NCBI GenBank assembly: GCA_024402535.1
Contig: JAKSTN010000004.1
Location: 1-64,000, forward strand
Length of the DNA: 64,000 nucleotides
Direction: 5' to 3'
DNA from: Treponema sp.
Lineage (GTDB): Bacteria > Spirochaetota > Spirochaetia > Treponematales > Treponemataceae
The number at the start of each line of letters is the position of its first letter. Positions within the stretch are counted from its first letter, which is position 1. Positions 35,883 through 43,843 of this stretch are shown here, piece by piece. The notes below the pieces were generated by a model. It ran no database searches, was not told where the DNA came from, and was given only the letters and a program-made list of their open reading frames with translations. The position numbers were made by a program, and so were the translations under genes.

Positions 35883-36164
35883 ATGAGAAAGTATGAACTT
35901 ATGACAATTTTCCCACTCGATGAGGAAAAGTCTAAAAATGGCACAGAAGCTGTAAAAAAAGTACTGGCAGACTTCGGTGCTGAAATCACAGAAGAAAAAC
36001 TCTTCGGTGACCGCGATCTTTGCTACGAAATTGCTAAAAACAAGAAAGGCCGTTTCGTTCTTTTCAACCTTAACGTAAAACCTGAAACAATTGCTGATAT
36101 CGAAAAGCAGTTCATGATTACAGCTAACCTTCTTAAGGCTCAGTTCGTAAGACTGGACAAATAA
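35883..36164 (+). CDS. rpsF: 30S ribosomal protein S6
   Basis: The 93-residue protein is the standard S6 length and starts MRKYELMTIFPLDEE, with the conserved FGDRDLCYEI and FVLFNLNV strands. The frame is open from 35799, but the ATG at 35883 has AGGAG 8 bp upstream and gives the normal N-terminus. S6 forms a complex with S18 on the 30S platform. It is first in rpsF-ssb-rpsR-rplI-dnaB, and the leader suggests control by S6:S18. Confidence 0.95.
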   Translation: MRKYELMTIFPLDEEKSKNGTEAVKKVLADFGAEITEEKLFGDRDLCYEIAKNKKGRFVLFNLNVKPETIADIEKQFMITANLLKAQFVRLDK

Positions 36165-36208
36165 ATTCAGTATACTATCACCATAAATAAAAAAAAACGG
36201 GGGACAAA

Positions 36209-36733
36209 ATGACAGATATTAATCATGTAATGCTTATCGGAAGACTGACACGTGACCTGGACGACAGAAACTTTGGTTATGTTGGTAACGGACAGTGCAG
36301 AGCAAACGTAAGTATTGCAGTCAACAGAAGCCGTAAAAATGGTGATAACTGGGTAGATGAAGTTAATTATTTTGACGTAACAATCTGGGGAAAACAGGCA
36401 GAAAATCTTAAGCCTTACCTTACAAAGGGAAAGCAGATTGCTGTTGAAGGATTCCTTAAGCAGGACAGATGGGAAAAAGACGGACAGAAGTTCAGCAAAG
36501 TAACAATTACTGCTAACAATGTTCAGCTTCTTGGCGGAAGAGACAATGGTGGAAATGGAGCCGGTTATTCAAATGGAAACCAGAGCTTCGGTGGCAATAA
36601 TTCATTTGCCGGGGGTGCACCTGCATTCCAGCCAAACAGTCAGCCTGCAGCACCTTCATTTACAGGTGGTTACGATTCAAACGTATCTTTCGGTGGAGTA
36701 CCTGGTGACTTCTCTGAAGATATCCCTTTCTAA
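36209..36733 (+). CDS. ssb: Single-stranded DNA-binding protein
   Basis: SSB coats single-stranded DNA in replication and repair. The 174-residue protein has an OB fold at about 1-110 (NHVMLIGRLTRDLD, then VNYFDVTIWGKQAENL and YLTKGKQIAVEG), a Gly/Asn/Pro-rich linker and the acidic tip DIPF that docks partner proteins. A GGGGGA ribosome-binding site lies 5 bp before the ATG. The placement between rpsF and rpsR is the conserved order. Confidence 0.97.
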   Translation: MTDINHVMLIGRLTRDLDDRNFGYVGNGQCRANVSIAVNRSRKNGDNWVDEVNYFDVTIWGKQAENLKPYLTKGKQIAVEGFLKQDRWEKDGQKFSKVTITANNVQLLGGRDNGGNGAGYSNGNQSFGGNNSFAGGAPAFQPNSQPAAPSFTGGYDSNVSFGGVPGDFSEDIPF

Positions 36734-36754
36734 TTTGTAATATAGGAGACTAAT

Positions 36755-37069
36755 ATGTCTGAAGAAATGAAAGAAGAAGTTATGGCTCAGGAAGCAGCAA
36801 TGGCACCTGCAGCTGAATCTGAAGGACGCGAAGAAGACCGCGACGCTCGCAAAGCAAAAACATTCTACCGCAAGAAGGTATGTCGTTTCTGTGCAAACAA
36901 AGCAAAGATTGATTACAAAGAAGCTGACAATCTTCGCCGTTACATGACAGAACGCGGTAAGATCCTTCCACGCCGCATCACTGGTACATGTGCAAAACAC
37001 CAGCGTGAACTGGCAAAAGCAATCAAATGTGCACGCACAATTTGTCTGCTTCCATACGTTGCTGACTAA
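36755..37069 (+). CDS. rpsR: 30S ribosomal protein S18 with an acidic N-terminal extension
   Basis: The 104-residue protein has the S18 core at about 35-104 ([20 protein letters not shown], then [20 protein letters not shown]). The first 30 residues are extra, Glu/Ala-rich, and end in REEDRDARK. The core keeps CxxC and later Cys residues, so it is a zinc-type (C+) copy. AGGAGA lies 8 bp before the ATG. S18 pairs with S6. Confidence 0.95.
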   Translation: MSEEMKEEVMAQEAAMAPAAESEGREEDRDARKAKTFYRKKVCRFCANKAKIDYKEADNLRRYMTERGKILPRRITGTCAKHQRELAKAIKCARTICLLPYVAD

Positions 37070-37090
37070 GCAATTTAATAGAACTTTTAT

Positions 37091-37138
37091 GGAGACGCGC
37101 CAACTCCTGGTGATGATCTCCGCACCCGGTATTACCGG
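37091..37138 (+). promoter_or_regulatory. Structured spacer ahead of rplI
   Basis: Between rpsR and rplI two hairpins can form: GGAGA/TCTCC (37091-37095 with 37117-37121) enclosing CGCCA/TGGTG, and CCGGT/ACCGG (37126-37130 with 37134-37138). A run of seven T follows after a few A. It could be a processing site, an attenuator or a protein-binding leader; no known class is claimed. Confidence 0.4.
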
Positions 37139-37164
37139 AAAATATTTTTTTAGGAGCTTGTAAA

Positions 37165-37683
37165 ATGAAAGTAATTCTTAATGTTGATGTTAAACATCTT
37201 GGTGAAGAAGGCGACGTAAAAAACGTAGCTAACGGATATGCACGTAACTTCCTGTTCCCACGCAACCTGGCTGTACCATACAATGATGCAACAGTTGCAA
37301 TCTTCGAAGCAAAAAAAGCTGAAATCGAAGCTCGCAAAGAACAGAAAAGAAAGGACTCAGCTTCTCTCAAAGAAAAGCTGGAAGGTCTGGAACTGGAACT
37401 GGTTATGCCAGCTGGTGCAAACGGAAAACTCTTCGGTTCTGTAACAAACTCTGTAGTAGCTGATGCTCTTGCAAAACAGGGATACGAAATCGAACGCAAA
37501 CGTATCGAAATCGCTGGTAGCGCAATCAAAGCTGTTGGTTCTTACAAAGTAACAGTAAAACTTTACGAAGCACAGACTGCTGAAGTTAAAGTTAATGTAA
37601 AACCACAGGAAACAGAAGATTCAGCAAAAGCAAAAAAAGCTGAACCTGCTAAAGAAGAAGCTGCTGAAGCAAAAGCTGAATAA
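37165..37683 (+). CDS. rplI: 50S ribosomal protein L9
   Basis: The 172-residue protein starts MKVILNVDVKHLGEEGDVKN and has the L9 signature GYARNFLFPRNLA. It carries the long connecting helix and C-terminal domain, then a Lys/Ala/Glu-rich tail of about 25 residues beyond the usual end (E. coli L9 has 149 residues). AGGAGC lies 8 bp before the ATG. L9 sits at the L1 stalk base on the 50S subunit. A terminator follows. Confidence 0.95.
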   Translation: MKVILNVDVKHLGEEGDVKNVANGYARNFLFPRNLAVPYNDATVAIFEAKKAEIEARKEQKRKDSASLKEKLEGLELELVMPAGANGKLFGSVTNSVVADALAKQGYEIERKRIEIAGSAIKAVGSYKVTVKLYEAQTAEVKVNVKPQETEDSAKAKKAEPAKEEAAEAKAE

Positions 37684-37705
37684 TTTAAGTTTTAACTTCG
37701 GTTAG

Positions 37706-37740
37706 AAAAAGCCTGTCATCTTTTTGATGGCAGGCTTTTA
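37706..37740 (+). terminator. Intrinsic terminator after rplI
   Basis: A 14-bp stem with one G-U (AAAAGCCTGTCATC with GATGGCAGGCTTTT) has a 5-nt T loop and a short T-run. It separates the ribosomal genes from dnaB. Confidence 0.85.
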
Positions 37741-37822
37741 TTGTTTATAGGTTATGTAATGTGGATAACATGTGTAAAACATGTATATTCAGTGTGAATT
37801 CTATTTGAAAGGGGATAAAAAT

Positions 37823-39148
37823 ATGGATGAAATTTTAAAGGATAAAATTCCGCCTCACAGTATTGAAGCGGAACAGGCAGTTTTGGGAGCCTGTCTTCTG
37901 GACTGGGGTGCAATGGGAGAAATTGTAAATTTTTTACGTCCGGAACGTTTTTATTCGCTTCAGAATCAGGTGATATTTGAAGGACTTTTGTCTCTTTTCA
38001 AACAAAATATTCACGGGGATATTTTAGCCCTTATAAATGAACTTACAAAACTTGGAAAACTTGAACAGGCAGGTGGGGCCGCTTATATTTCAAGTCTTAC
38101 AGATACAGTGCCTTCCAGCGCAAATGTTGAATATTATGCCAAAGTTGTTATGGACCGTGCAACCCGCCGTGACCTTATTAAGATTTCTTCTGAAATGAGA
38201 AGTTCGGCTTTTGAAGTAAGCCGCGAAAGTGCTGATCTTCTTGGGGAAGCCGAACAGAAAATCTTCGCATTGAACGAGAGAAATGAAACTACAACCATTT
38301 ATTCAATGCAGGATGTAATGACAAAAACTATCGAGCTGATTGATGCCCGCAGTAAGAGTAAAAACCAGTTTACAGGTGTTCCGACAGGATATGCAAAGCT
38401 TGATTCTATGACCTGTGGTTTCCAGAAACAGGAAATGATCATTATTGGTGCCCGTCCATCTATCGGTAAAACTGCATTTGCACTTAGTATGATGCAGAAT
38501 ATTGCCGTTGAGAAAAAGATTCCATGCGGATTCTTCTCTTTGGAAATGCCTTATGAATCTATCGGTCAGCGTTTATTAAGTCAGGAATCACGAATCCCTT
38601 CGGGAAAGCTCAGAAGCGGTGTGTTGACTCTGGCTGAATTCAAGAAGCTTCAGGATGCTGCAGGACGCTGTTTCAATTCTCCTCTTTATATTGTAGATAC
38701 TCCTAATATGAAACTGCTGGACCTTCGTGCCATGGCACGCCGCATGAAAGTTGCTCATGATGTTCAGATTATTTTCATAGACTATATCGGTCTTATTTCA
38801 ACAGAAAACCCTAATGCACCGGTCTACGAACAGATTTCGGAAATTTCAAAATCACTTAAGGCTCTTGCCCGCGAACTTGAAATTCCGATTGTTGTTCTTT
38901 GTCAGGTAAGCCGAGACGCCGAAGGTCAGGAACCAAACCTGGCACAGCTTCGTGGTTCTGGTTCTATTGAACAGGACGCCGACGTTGTTATGTTCCTTCA
39001 CCGTGACCGTAAGAGCCTGGACGAAAATAACGCCGTTCAGGATGCAAAGCTTATTGTTGCAAAGCAGCGTAACGGTATGACAGGTGACGTAGACCTTATG
39101 TTCCTTGCCGGCTACACAAAATTCGAAAGCGCCGTAAAAGAAGACTAG
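37823..39148 (+). CDS. dnaB: Replicative DNA helicase DnaB
   Basis: DnaB is the hexameric helicase that drives the replication fork. The 441-residue protein has the N-terminal domain (PPHSIEAEQAVLGACLLD) and the RecA-like motor with Walker A ARPSIGKTAFAL, Walker B IIFIDYIGLI and the late QLRGSGSIEQDADVVMFLHR block. No intein is present. The frame is open from 37781, but the ATG at 37823 (MDEILKDKIPPHS) has AAGGGGAT 7 bp upstream and is the usual N-terminus. An inverted-repeat-rich non-coding region follows. Confidence 0.96.
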   Translation: MDEILKDKIPPHSIEAEQAVLGACLLDWGAMGEIVNFLRPERFYSLQNQVIFEGLLSLFKQNIHGDILALINELTKLGKLEQAGGAAYISSLTDTVPSSANVEYYAKVVMDRATRRDLIKISSEMRSSAFEVSRESADLLGEAEQKIFALNERNETTTIYSMQDVMTKTIELIDARSKSKNQFTGVPTGYAKLDSMTCGFQKQEMIIIGARPSIGKTAFALSMMQNIAVEKKIPCGFFSLEMPYESIGQRLLSQESRIPSGKLRSGVLTLAEFKKLQDAAGRCFNSPLYIVDTPNMKLLDLRAMARRMKVAHDVQIIFIDYIGLISTENPNAPVYEQISEISKSLKALARELEIPIVVLCQVSRDAEGQEPNLAQLRGSGSIEQDADVVMFLHRDRKSLDENNAVQDAKLIVAKQRNGMTGDVDLMFLAGYTKFESAVKED

Positions 39149-39170
39149 CCTCCCGCGTTAGATAAAAGGT

Positions 39171-39371
39171 AGGATTAAATCAAATAATCCCAGCTGCGCC
39201 GCGGAGGCTGGTTGTCACACCGATTGAAATGTAGGGGTAATGGCAGCTAACGCAACGCTCTAACGAGCTGTGGGGAGATCTGTTTGTATGGGTTAGCGTT
39301 TTGTCAAAGTTTTAAGTCTATGTTTCCCTGCGTAATTCATTAAAACAAAAATATTTATTTGATTTAATCCT
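39171..39371. repeat. Non-coding element with perfect 17-bp terminal inverted repeats
   Basis: AGGATTAAATCAAATAA (39171-39187) recurs as its exact reverse complement at 39355-39371, enclosing 167 bp without a credible ORF. Inside or across the left edge, further pairs can form: AGCCTCC/GGAGGCT (39147-39153 with 39203-39209) and GCGTTAG/CTAACGC (39155-39161 with 39247-39253). It may be a MITE-like element or part of a structured RNA together with 39378-39515. Confidence 0.5.
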
Positions 39372-39377
39372 GTTTGT

Positions 39378-39515
39378 AAAAAACTTACGCTAGGGAACAA
39401 AATGACCGTCAGGAAAGTCTGCAGACCGGCTCGATAGTTTCCTTGCCGGGCTGCAACTTAGCGACGCTAGCTAGCGTTCCAGACGGTCGTGATTGTGACC
39501 GGGAGTAAGTTTTTT
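39378..39515. repeat. 138-bp nested inverted-repeat element of unknown nature
   Basis: An outer 11-bp pair AAAAAACTTAC/GTAAGTTTTTT (39378-39388 with 39505-39515) encloses GACCGTC/GACGGTC (39404-39410 with 39482-39488), AGGAAA/TTTCCT (39411-39416 with 39438-39443), the palindrome GTCTGCAGAC (39417-39426) and the 14-bp palindrome ACGCTAGCTAGCGT (39464-39477). The stems are coaxially nested, as in a branched RNA or a folded DNA end. It is more GC-rich than its flanks. No known ncRNA family is recognised; it is not tmRNA, RNase P, SRP or 6S by motif. Confidence 0.5.
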
Positions 39516-39527
39516 AAGGGCCATATC

Positions 39528-39552
39528 AAATCAAAATAAATGTGTTTGATTT
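39528..39552. repeat. Short inverted repeat, terminator-like, before the GH2 gene end
   Basis: AAATCAAA (39528-39535) pairs with TTTGATTT (39545-39552) and shares its core with the 17-bp repeats at 39171 and 39355. It lies just past the stop of the - strand mannosidase gene. Confidence 0.35.
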
Positions 39553-39564
39553 ATATGTACTTTA

Positions 39565-42072
39565 TTAGTAAGTATCTCTTAATGTTTTAGCGGTTAATAT
39601 TGCCTTAAAGTCTTTCATGTCCTGGCCTTCAGCTGGTGTAAAGATTACTTTTACTGGAGTGTCAGGAAGCACTGTGAACATGTTTTTTGAGAAAGTTCCT
39701 TTTATATTGTGACTGTCTAAAGCTGTAAAGAAAGCAGGTTTCTTGGAACTTAATTCAATTTCAAAGAGGCCATCTTTTTCTGAAATCTTAGTAACAAGTT
39801 CAGGTTTTTCAAGCTTACATTTTTTGTAAAGACTTGGGAAAACAGTGGCTTCACTTGTAAATGAAGTTTTTCCGCTTTTTGCTTCAAGAATTGCATGAAC
39901 AAAATATGAACCTTCCGGTAAATCAGGAGTTACACAATCAGCAGAAAATGCTTTTTCTGATTTAACATTTTCAACTGTAAGTTTTACGTTTTCTGATTTT
40001 CTAACTTTCTTTCCTGAAAAATCGAGGAAATCAATTTTTACAGTACAGTCAATTGGAGATTTAAAATCATTTATAACATAAAGACTGTATTTTCCGTTTT
40101 TTACAGCCTGAGCCAGATGTACCGGTTCAAACATTTCTTTTTCTGCATAATGAAGAAGCTTCCATTTTCCGCCGTATTCAATGGAACTCCATGAAGGACC
40201 CGGCCAAACATCATTCAACTGCCATACAATAGCACCCATGCAGTAAGGTTCAAGGCTTCGCCACCAGTCTACAGCTGTGTGAATTGCAAGAGCCTGCTGC
40301 ACTTGAGAAAGGTAAATCTGATTTTCAAAGCCTTCAGGGAACCGGAAATAGCGGGCGAAGCTTTCAAGGATTAGAGTATTACCGTTTGGACTTCTCTGAT
40401 GATATTCAGATATTGGACTTGTGAAATTTAAATCTTCCTCTGATGAATAAGTTTTTACACATTCTGAGCTGACCATGCTTTCGTAACCGAATTCACTTAC
40501 AAAGCGTGGACTGATGTCCAGGTATGCATCAAAGTTTTTCTTTTCATGCCATACAGACCAGTAATGCATGTCTCCTTGATTATCTGAATGCCAGTTGTCT
40601 GCAAAATCATCAGGTCCGGCACTTGGAGAACTTGGCCACCAGAGTCGACCCGGGTCCAGTTCCTGAACAATAGGACGAATAGTGCCCTGGTAGAGACGGT
40701 CATAGTCTACAAGATAACGATCCCGGTTCTGACGGCTTTCAGGGAACCATGTAAGAGTTCCGAAGTTTTCGTTGTTTCCGCACCATATACCGATACATGC
40801 ATGGCTCTGGAGTCTGTTTACCTGATAGGTTACTTCTTCGCGAACCTGTGAAAGGAATTCTTCGGAAGCAGGGTAAAGTGAGCAGGCGAACATGAAATCC
40901 TGCCATACTATAAGACCAAGTCTGTCACAGATCTGGTAGAAGCAGTCTTTTTCGTAAATACCACCTCCCCAGACTCGGATACAGTTCATGTTTGCATCGG
41001 AAGCACTTTTAAGAAGATCATAATAGGTTTCAACATCCCAGCGGGAAGGGAGTGCGTCTACAGGAATCCAGTTGGCGCCTTTGGCAAAAATCTTTCTTCC
41101 ATTATTTTCAAAGTAAAGGGAACGGCCACCATTTTTTTCTTTTTTTGTAATACATTTAAGATCATGGAAACAGAACTGGCGGGTAGACGTATTTATATTG
41201 TTGTGTTCGCTTTCGTATTTAACAGAGATATAATAAAGTGCGTTTTCAGAAAGACCTGCTTCCTTAAGCTCATCACTTGTCATCCACACTACAGGATTTT
41301 TTACAGGAATTTCGATAATGAATTTATTTAATCCTTTTTTAAGCTGGGCTTTTTTGAAGATTTCAATATCCTGAATATTTGGTCCTGTAATAGTGATTGT
41401 GTAATTTTTTTCGCCTTCAATAAAGGATTCAAATTCAACATCAGCCTTGATTTTCCAGATGTCATCATTTCCTGTTTTTTTATGGGAGAAATTTAACTTT
41501 AATGAATCAAAAAGTCCTGTACTTACGGTATCGATGAAAATGTCACCGTAAATTCCTGAAGTCATTAAAGCAGGACCCCAGTCCCAGCCTGCATGGCACT
41601 GACATTTACGTACAAGGTTTCTGTCAGGCGAATAAACATCTGCTTTGTTGTATGGAATAGGGTAAGGTAGTTTTTTTGCAAGTTTTTCTGCTGCTATTTC
41701 TGCAGATTTGAAATCGATGCGGATTTTGTTTTCGCCGTCTTTAAGAAGTTTTGTAATATCAAAACGGTGGCGAAGGAACATGTTGTTGCCGCTTCCGGCT
41801 TTTTTGTCATTGATGTAACAATCGAAAATTGTATCTACATCAGTCATTTCGAGGATAGAAACAATTTTTGGCCCTTTACGGTACATGAAAGTTCTTTCAA
41901 TTGAAAAATCTTCACGGTTTAAGTAAAGAACATCCAGTTCGTTTTTACCGTAATAAGGGTTCGGAATAAGATTCTTTTCGAGAAGACTTGAGTAAATATC
42001 TCCCGGAATAGATGCTTCTGTGTTAAATCCAGCCCCTTTAAGTGTCCATTTTCCTGAAAGTGAAATCTGCAT
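39565..42072 (-). CDS. GH2 family beta-mannosidase
   Basis: The 835-residue enzyme has the GH2 order: a jelly-roll sugar-binding domain (about 1-180), an immunoglobulin-like domain, the TIM barrel (about 310-600) and C-terminal beta domains. The acid/base is E435 in IGIWCGNNENFG and the nucleophile E527 in RFVSEFGYESM. The N-terminal LSGKWTLKG and AGWDWGPAL blocks and the overall length are those of beta-mannosidases, rather than beta-galactosidases. It has no signal peptide, so it would act in the cytoplasm on imported manno-oligosaccharides, complementing the secreted GH26 enzyme. It has no nearby transporter. No clear ribosome-binding site is seen beyond an AAGGA 7 bp upstream. Confidence 0.88.
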   Translation of the reverse strand: MQISLSGKWTLKGAGFNTEASIPGDIYSSLLEKNLIPNPYYGKNELDVLYLNREDFSIERTFMYRKGPKIVSILEMTDVDTIFDCYINDKKAGSGNNMFLRHRFDITKLLKDGENKIRIDFKSAEIAAEKLAKKLPYPIPYNKADVYSPDRNLVRKCQCHAGWDWGPALMTSGIYGDIFIDTVSTGLFDSLKLNFSHKKTGNDDIWKIKADVEFESFIEGEKNYTITITGPNIQDIEIFKKAQLKKGLNKFIIEIPVKNPVVWMTSDELKEAGLSENALYYISVKYESEHNNINTSTRQFCFHDLKCITKKEKNGGRSLYFENNGRKIFAKGANWIPVDALPSRWDVETYYDLLKSASDANMNCIRVWGGGIYEKDCFYQICDRLGLIVWQDFMFACSLYPASEEFLSQVREEVTYQVNRLQSHACIGIWCGNNENFGTLTWFPESRQNRDRYLVDYDRLYQGTIRPIVQELDPGRLWWPSSPSAGPDDFADNWHSDNQGDMHYWSVWHEKKNFDAYLDISPRFVSEFGYESMVSSECVKTYSSEEDLNFTSPISEYHQRSPNGNTLILESFARYFRFPEGFENQIYLSQVQQALAIHTAVDWWRSLEPYCMGAIVWQLNDVWPGPSWSSIEYGGKWKLLHYAEKEMFEPVHLAQAVKNGKYSLYVINDFKSPIDCTVKIDFLDFSGKKVRKSENVKLTVENVKSEKAFSADCVTPDLPEGSYFVHAILEAKSGKTSFTSEATVFPSLYKKCKLEKPELVTKISEKDGLFEIELSSKKPAFFTALDSHNIKGTFSKNMFTVLPDTPVKVIFTPAEGQDMKDFKAILTAKTLRDTY

Positions 42073-42102
42073 AAAAAATCCTTGGGCTATTTGGCCCTAT
42101 AG

Positions 42103-42145
42103 ATCCCGAAACAAGTTCGGGATGACATGAACAAGTTCGGGATGA
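42103..42145. repeat. REP-like palindrome with a partial second copy
   Basis: ATCCCGAA (42103-42110) and TTCGGGAT (42116-42123) form a hairpin around ACAAG; GAACAAGTTCGGGATGA then recurs at 42129-42145. It is the same family as the tandem copies at 60356-60478. It sits between the GH2 and P83/100 genes. Confidence 0.6.
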
Positions 42146-42178
42146 TAACTCTCTCCGGGATTGCGACTATTTTGTCAT

Positions 42179-43777
42179 TTATTTTAAAGGTTCAAGTGTT
42201 CCTTTGCTTAGAACGGCGAAACGGCCGTTTGAAGCGGTAACAACAACACCTGCATCTGTAAGAGTAATTGGAGTTGCAGCTTTTACTGAAATACTTGAGC
42301 GGAGTTTCAGTTTAAGATCTGAACCATATTTTCCTACAAAGGCGTCATTTCCATCTATAAATACACAGTAGAAATCATCTTCTGATGAAGAATCCTGAAT
42401 AAGAACTGAAGTTTCTGAAATTGTTTCATTTGATTCGTTTGTAATTTCCATTGTGTCCGGGTCGATTGTTACAAGTTTTACAGATCCGTTGTTGATGTTT
42501 TCACCGCAGACAGCTACAAGACCTGCATCAGTTTTATAAACAGTTCTGTTACGGATTGTTGTAACTGGCGAGTCTTTAATTGAAGCTCCGTCTTCAGCGT
42601 TGAATTTTACAAGGCGGCTGAAAAGAGAAGATTCATCTACAAGGGTAAGACCATAATCAAAAGTCATTTTTGCCTGAGCAGCTTCTTTGTCCTGAACTGC
42701 TTTCTGGTCCTGAGCGATTTCTTTTCTTTCTTTCTGAGCTTCTGTTGTCTTTTTATCTGCTACAGCCTGCTGTTGTTTTGCTTCAGTTTTTGCTTCTTCT
42801 GTTTTCTGTTCCTGAGCTTTTTCAGCCTGTTTCTGCTCTGTCAGTTCTTCTTTTGCAGATTCAGCTTCTTTTTCTGCTTCTTGAGCGGCTTCCTGTTTTT
42901 CACTGTTGTCAGGATCTGCAAGAGCTTCTTTTTTAGCTTCATCAGCTTTTTTTTGTGTATCGTCAGCTTTTTTCTGAGCAGCTTCAGTTTTAGCTTTTTC
43001 GTCGTTCAGCTTTTTCTGTTCTTCAGTTGCTTTTTTCTGGCTGTCCTGAGCTTTTTCTGTGGCTTTTTCAGCTTCCCGTTCTTTAAGGTCTACCATGTCT
43101 TTGCGGGAATCGATGTTCTTGTCATCATCTTCCTGCATTGAATCAACAACTTTTGTGTCAGAAATTACTGAGGTATCTACTGTTGAGATTCCGCCTTTTA
43201 CATCAAAAAGAGGAATAACAATTTCTGATTTTCCGGCCCAGTCTTTGTAGTTTACTGAAAGTCCGCAGTTATCTGATGTAAGATTCTTTGTTACGGCAGT
43301 CTTATATTTTTTATTGAAAGTGTCCATGTCGCCGCGGTAAACAGCATTATAAACTGTTACGAATGTAGCAATTGTCTGGGCATCCTGTTCTGTATAACCG
43401 TAAGCGGCTGAAAGGTAAGATGCAATAATGTGGCGCATGTTTCTGATATGGTCCACAAGAGCGTCTTTTCCAATGATAAGGATATCGGCATCAAGTTTTC
43501 CGGTTTCTTGCGGATCAACGGCGTGAATGACATAATATTTTGCTTTGTTACCGGCATCTGATGCAACTGTAACGTCTTTTGAAATAACAGTTCCAAGTGC
43601 TGTACCGATAGCTTTGATTGCTTCTAATGAGTCGATAACCTTGTGAGGTCCGACATAGTTGATAAACTCGATTGTTGTGTTCTGTGTTGTGTTCAATTCA
43701 TCCCGGTCAACGGACAGAGCTGAAAGTGAAGTTGCTGCAAAAACTACAGCGGCTACAAAAGCAGTAAACTTTTTCAT
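42179..43777 (-). CDS. P83/100 family exported protein
   Basis: The 532-residue protein has a signal peptide (cleaved near SLSALS), an N-terminal domain at about 20-215 with the P83/100-type sequence (TTIEFINYVGPHKVIDSLEA, then AKYYVIHAVDPQETGKLDAD and ADILIIGKDALVDHI), a long Lys/Glu/Gln/Ala coiled coil (about 215-365) and a C-terminal beta-rich domain that looks like a propeller. The family is known as an antigen in Borrelia (p83/100) and is present in Treponema; its function is unsettled, probably a periplasmic or envelope-associated structural protein. GGAG lies 9 bp before the ATG. Its promoter overlaps that of the divergent aminotransferase gene. Confidence 0.85.
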   Translation of the reverse strand: MKKFTAFVAAVVFAATSLSALSVDRDELNTTQNTTIEFINYVGPHKVIDSLEAIKAIGTALGTVISKDVTVASDAGNKAKYYVIHAVDPQETGKLDADILIIGKDALVDHIRNMRHIIASYLSAAYGYTEQDAQTIATFVTVYNAVYRGDMDTFNKKYKTAVTKNLTSDNCGLSVNYKDWAGKSEIVIPLFDVKGGISTVDTSVISDTKVVDSMQEDDDKNIDSRKDMVDLKEREAEKATEKAQDSQKKATEEQKKLNDEKAKTEAAQKKADDTQKKADEAKKEALADPDNSEKQEAAQEAEKEAESAKEELTEQKQAEKAQEQKTEEAKTEAKQQQAVADKKTTEAQKERKEIAQDQKAVQDKEAAQAKMTFDYGLTLVDESSLFSRLVKFNAEDGASIKDSPVTTIRNRTVYKTDAGLVAVCGENINNGSVKLVTIDPDTMEITNESNETISETSVLIQDSSSEDDFYCVFIDGNDAFVGKYGSDLKLKLRSSISVKAATPITLTDAGVVVTASNGRFAVLSKGTLEPLK

Positions 43778-43801
43778 GTTTTTAAATACTCCAATTTCTC
43801 T

Positions 43802-43834
43802 ATTATATCACATTTTTCCAGAATGTGATATATT
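43802..43834. promoter_or_regulatory. Overlapping divergent extended -10 promoters on an 11-bp inverted repeat
   Basis: TATATCACATT (43804-43814) and AATGTGATATA (43822-43832) form a perfect inverted repeat with a 7-bp spacer. On the + strand it supplies TGA-TATATT (-10 at 43829-43834) for the aminotransferase gene; on the - strand it supplies TGA-TATAAT (-10 at 43807-43802) for P83/100. The two promoters would compete or share an operator. Confidence 0.55.
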
Positions 43835-43843
43835 TATTCTATT

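Noticed and set aside
39149-39560. RNase P RNA, 6S RNA, SRP RNA or a retron in the post-dnaB region
   Set aside because: AGGAAAGTC at 39411 recalls the RNase P P4 strand, but the rest of that motif and its 3' partner are missing. No reverse transcriptase gene is near, and no SRP or 6S signature is seen.
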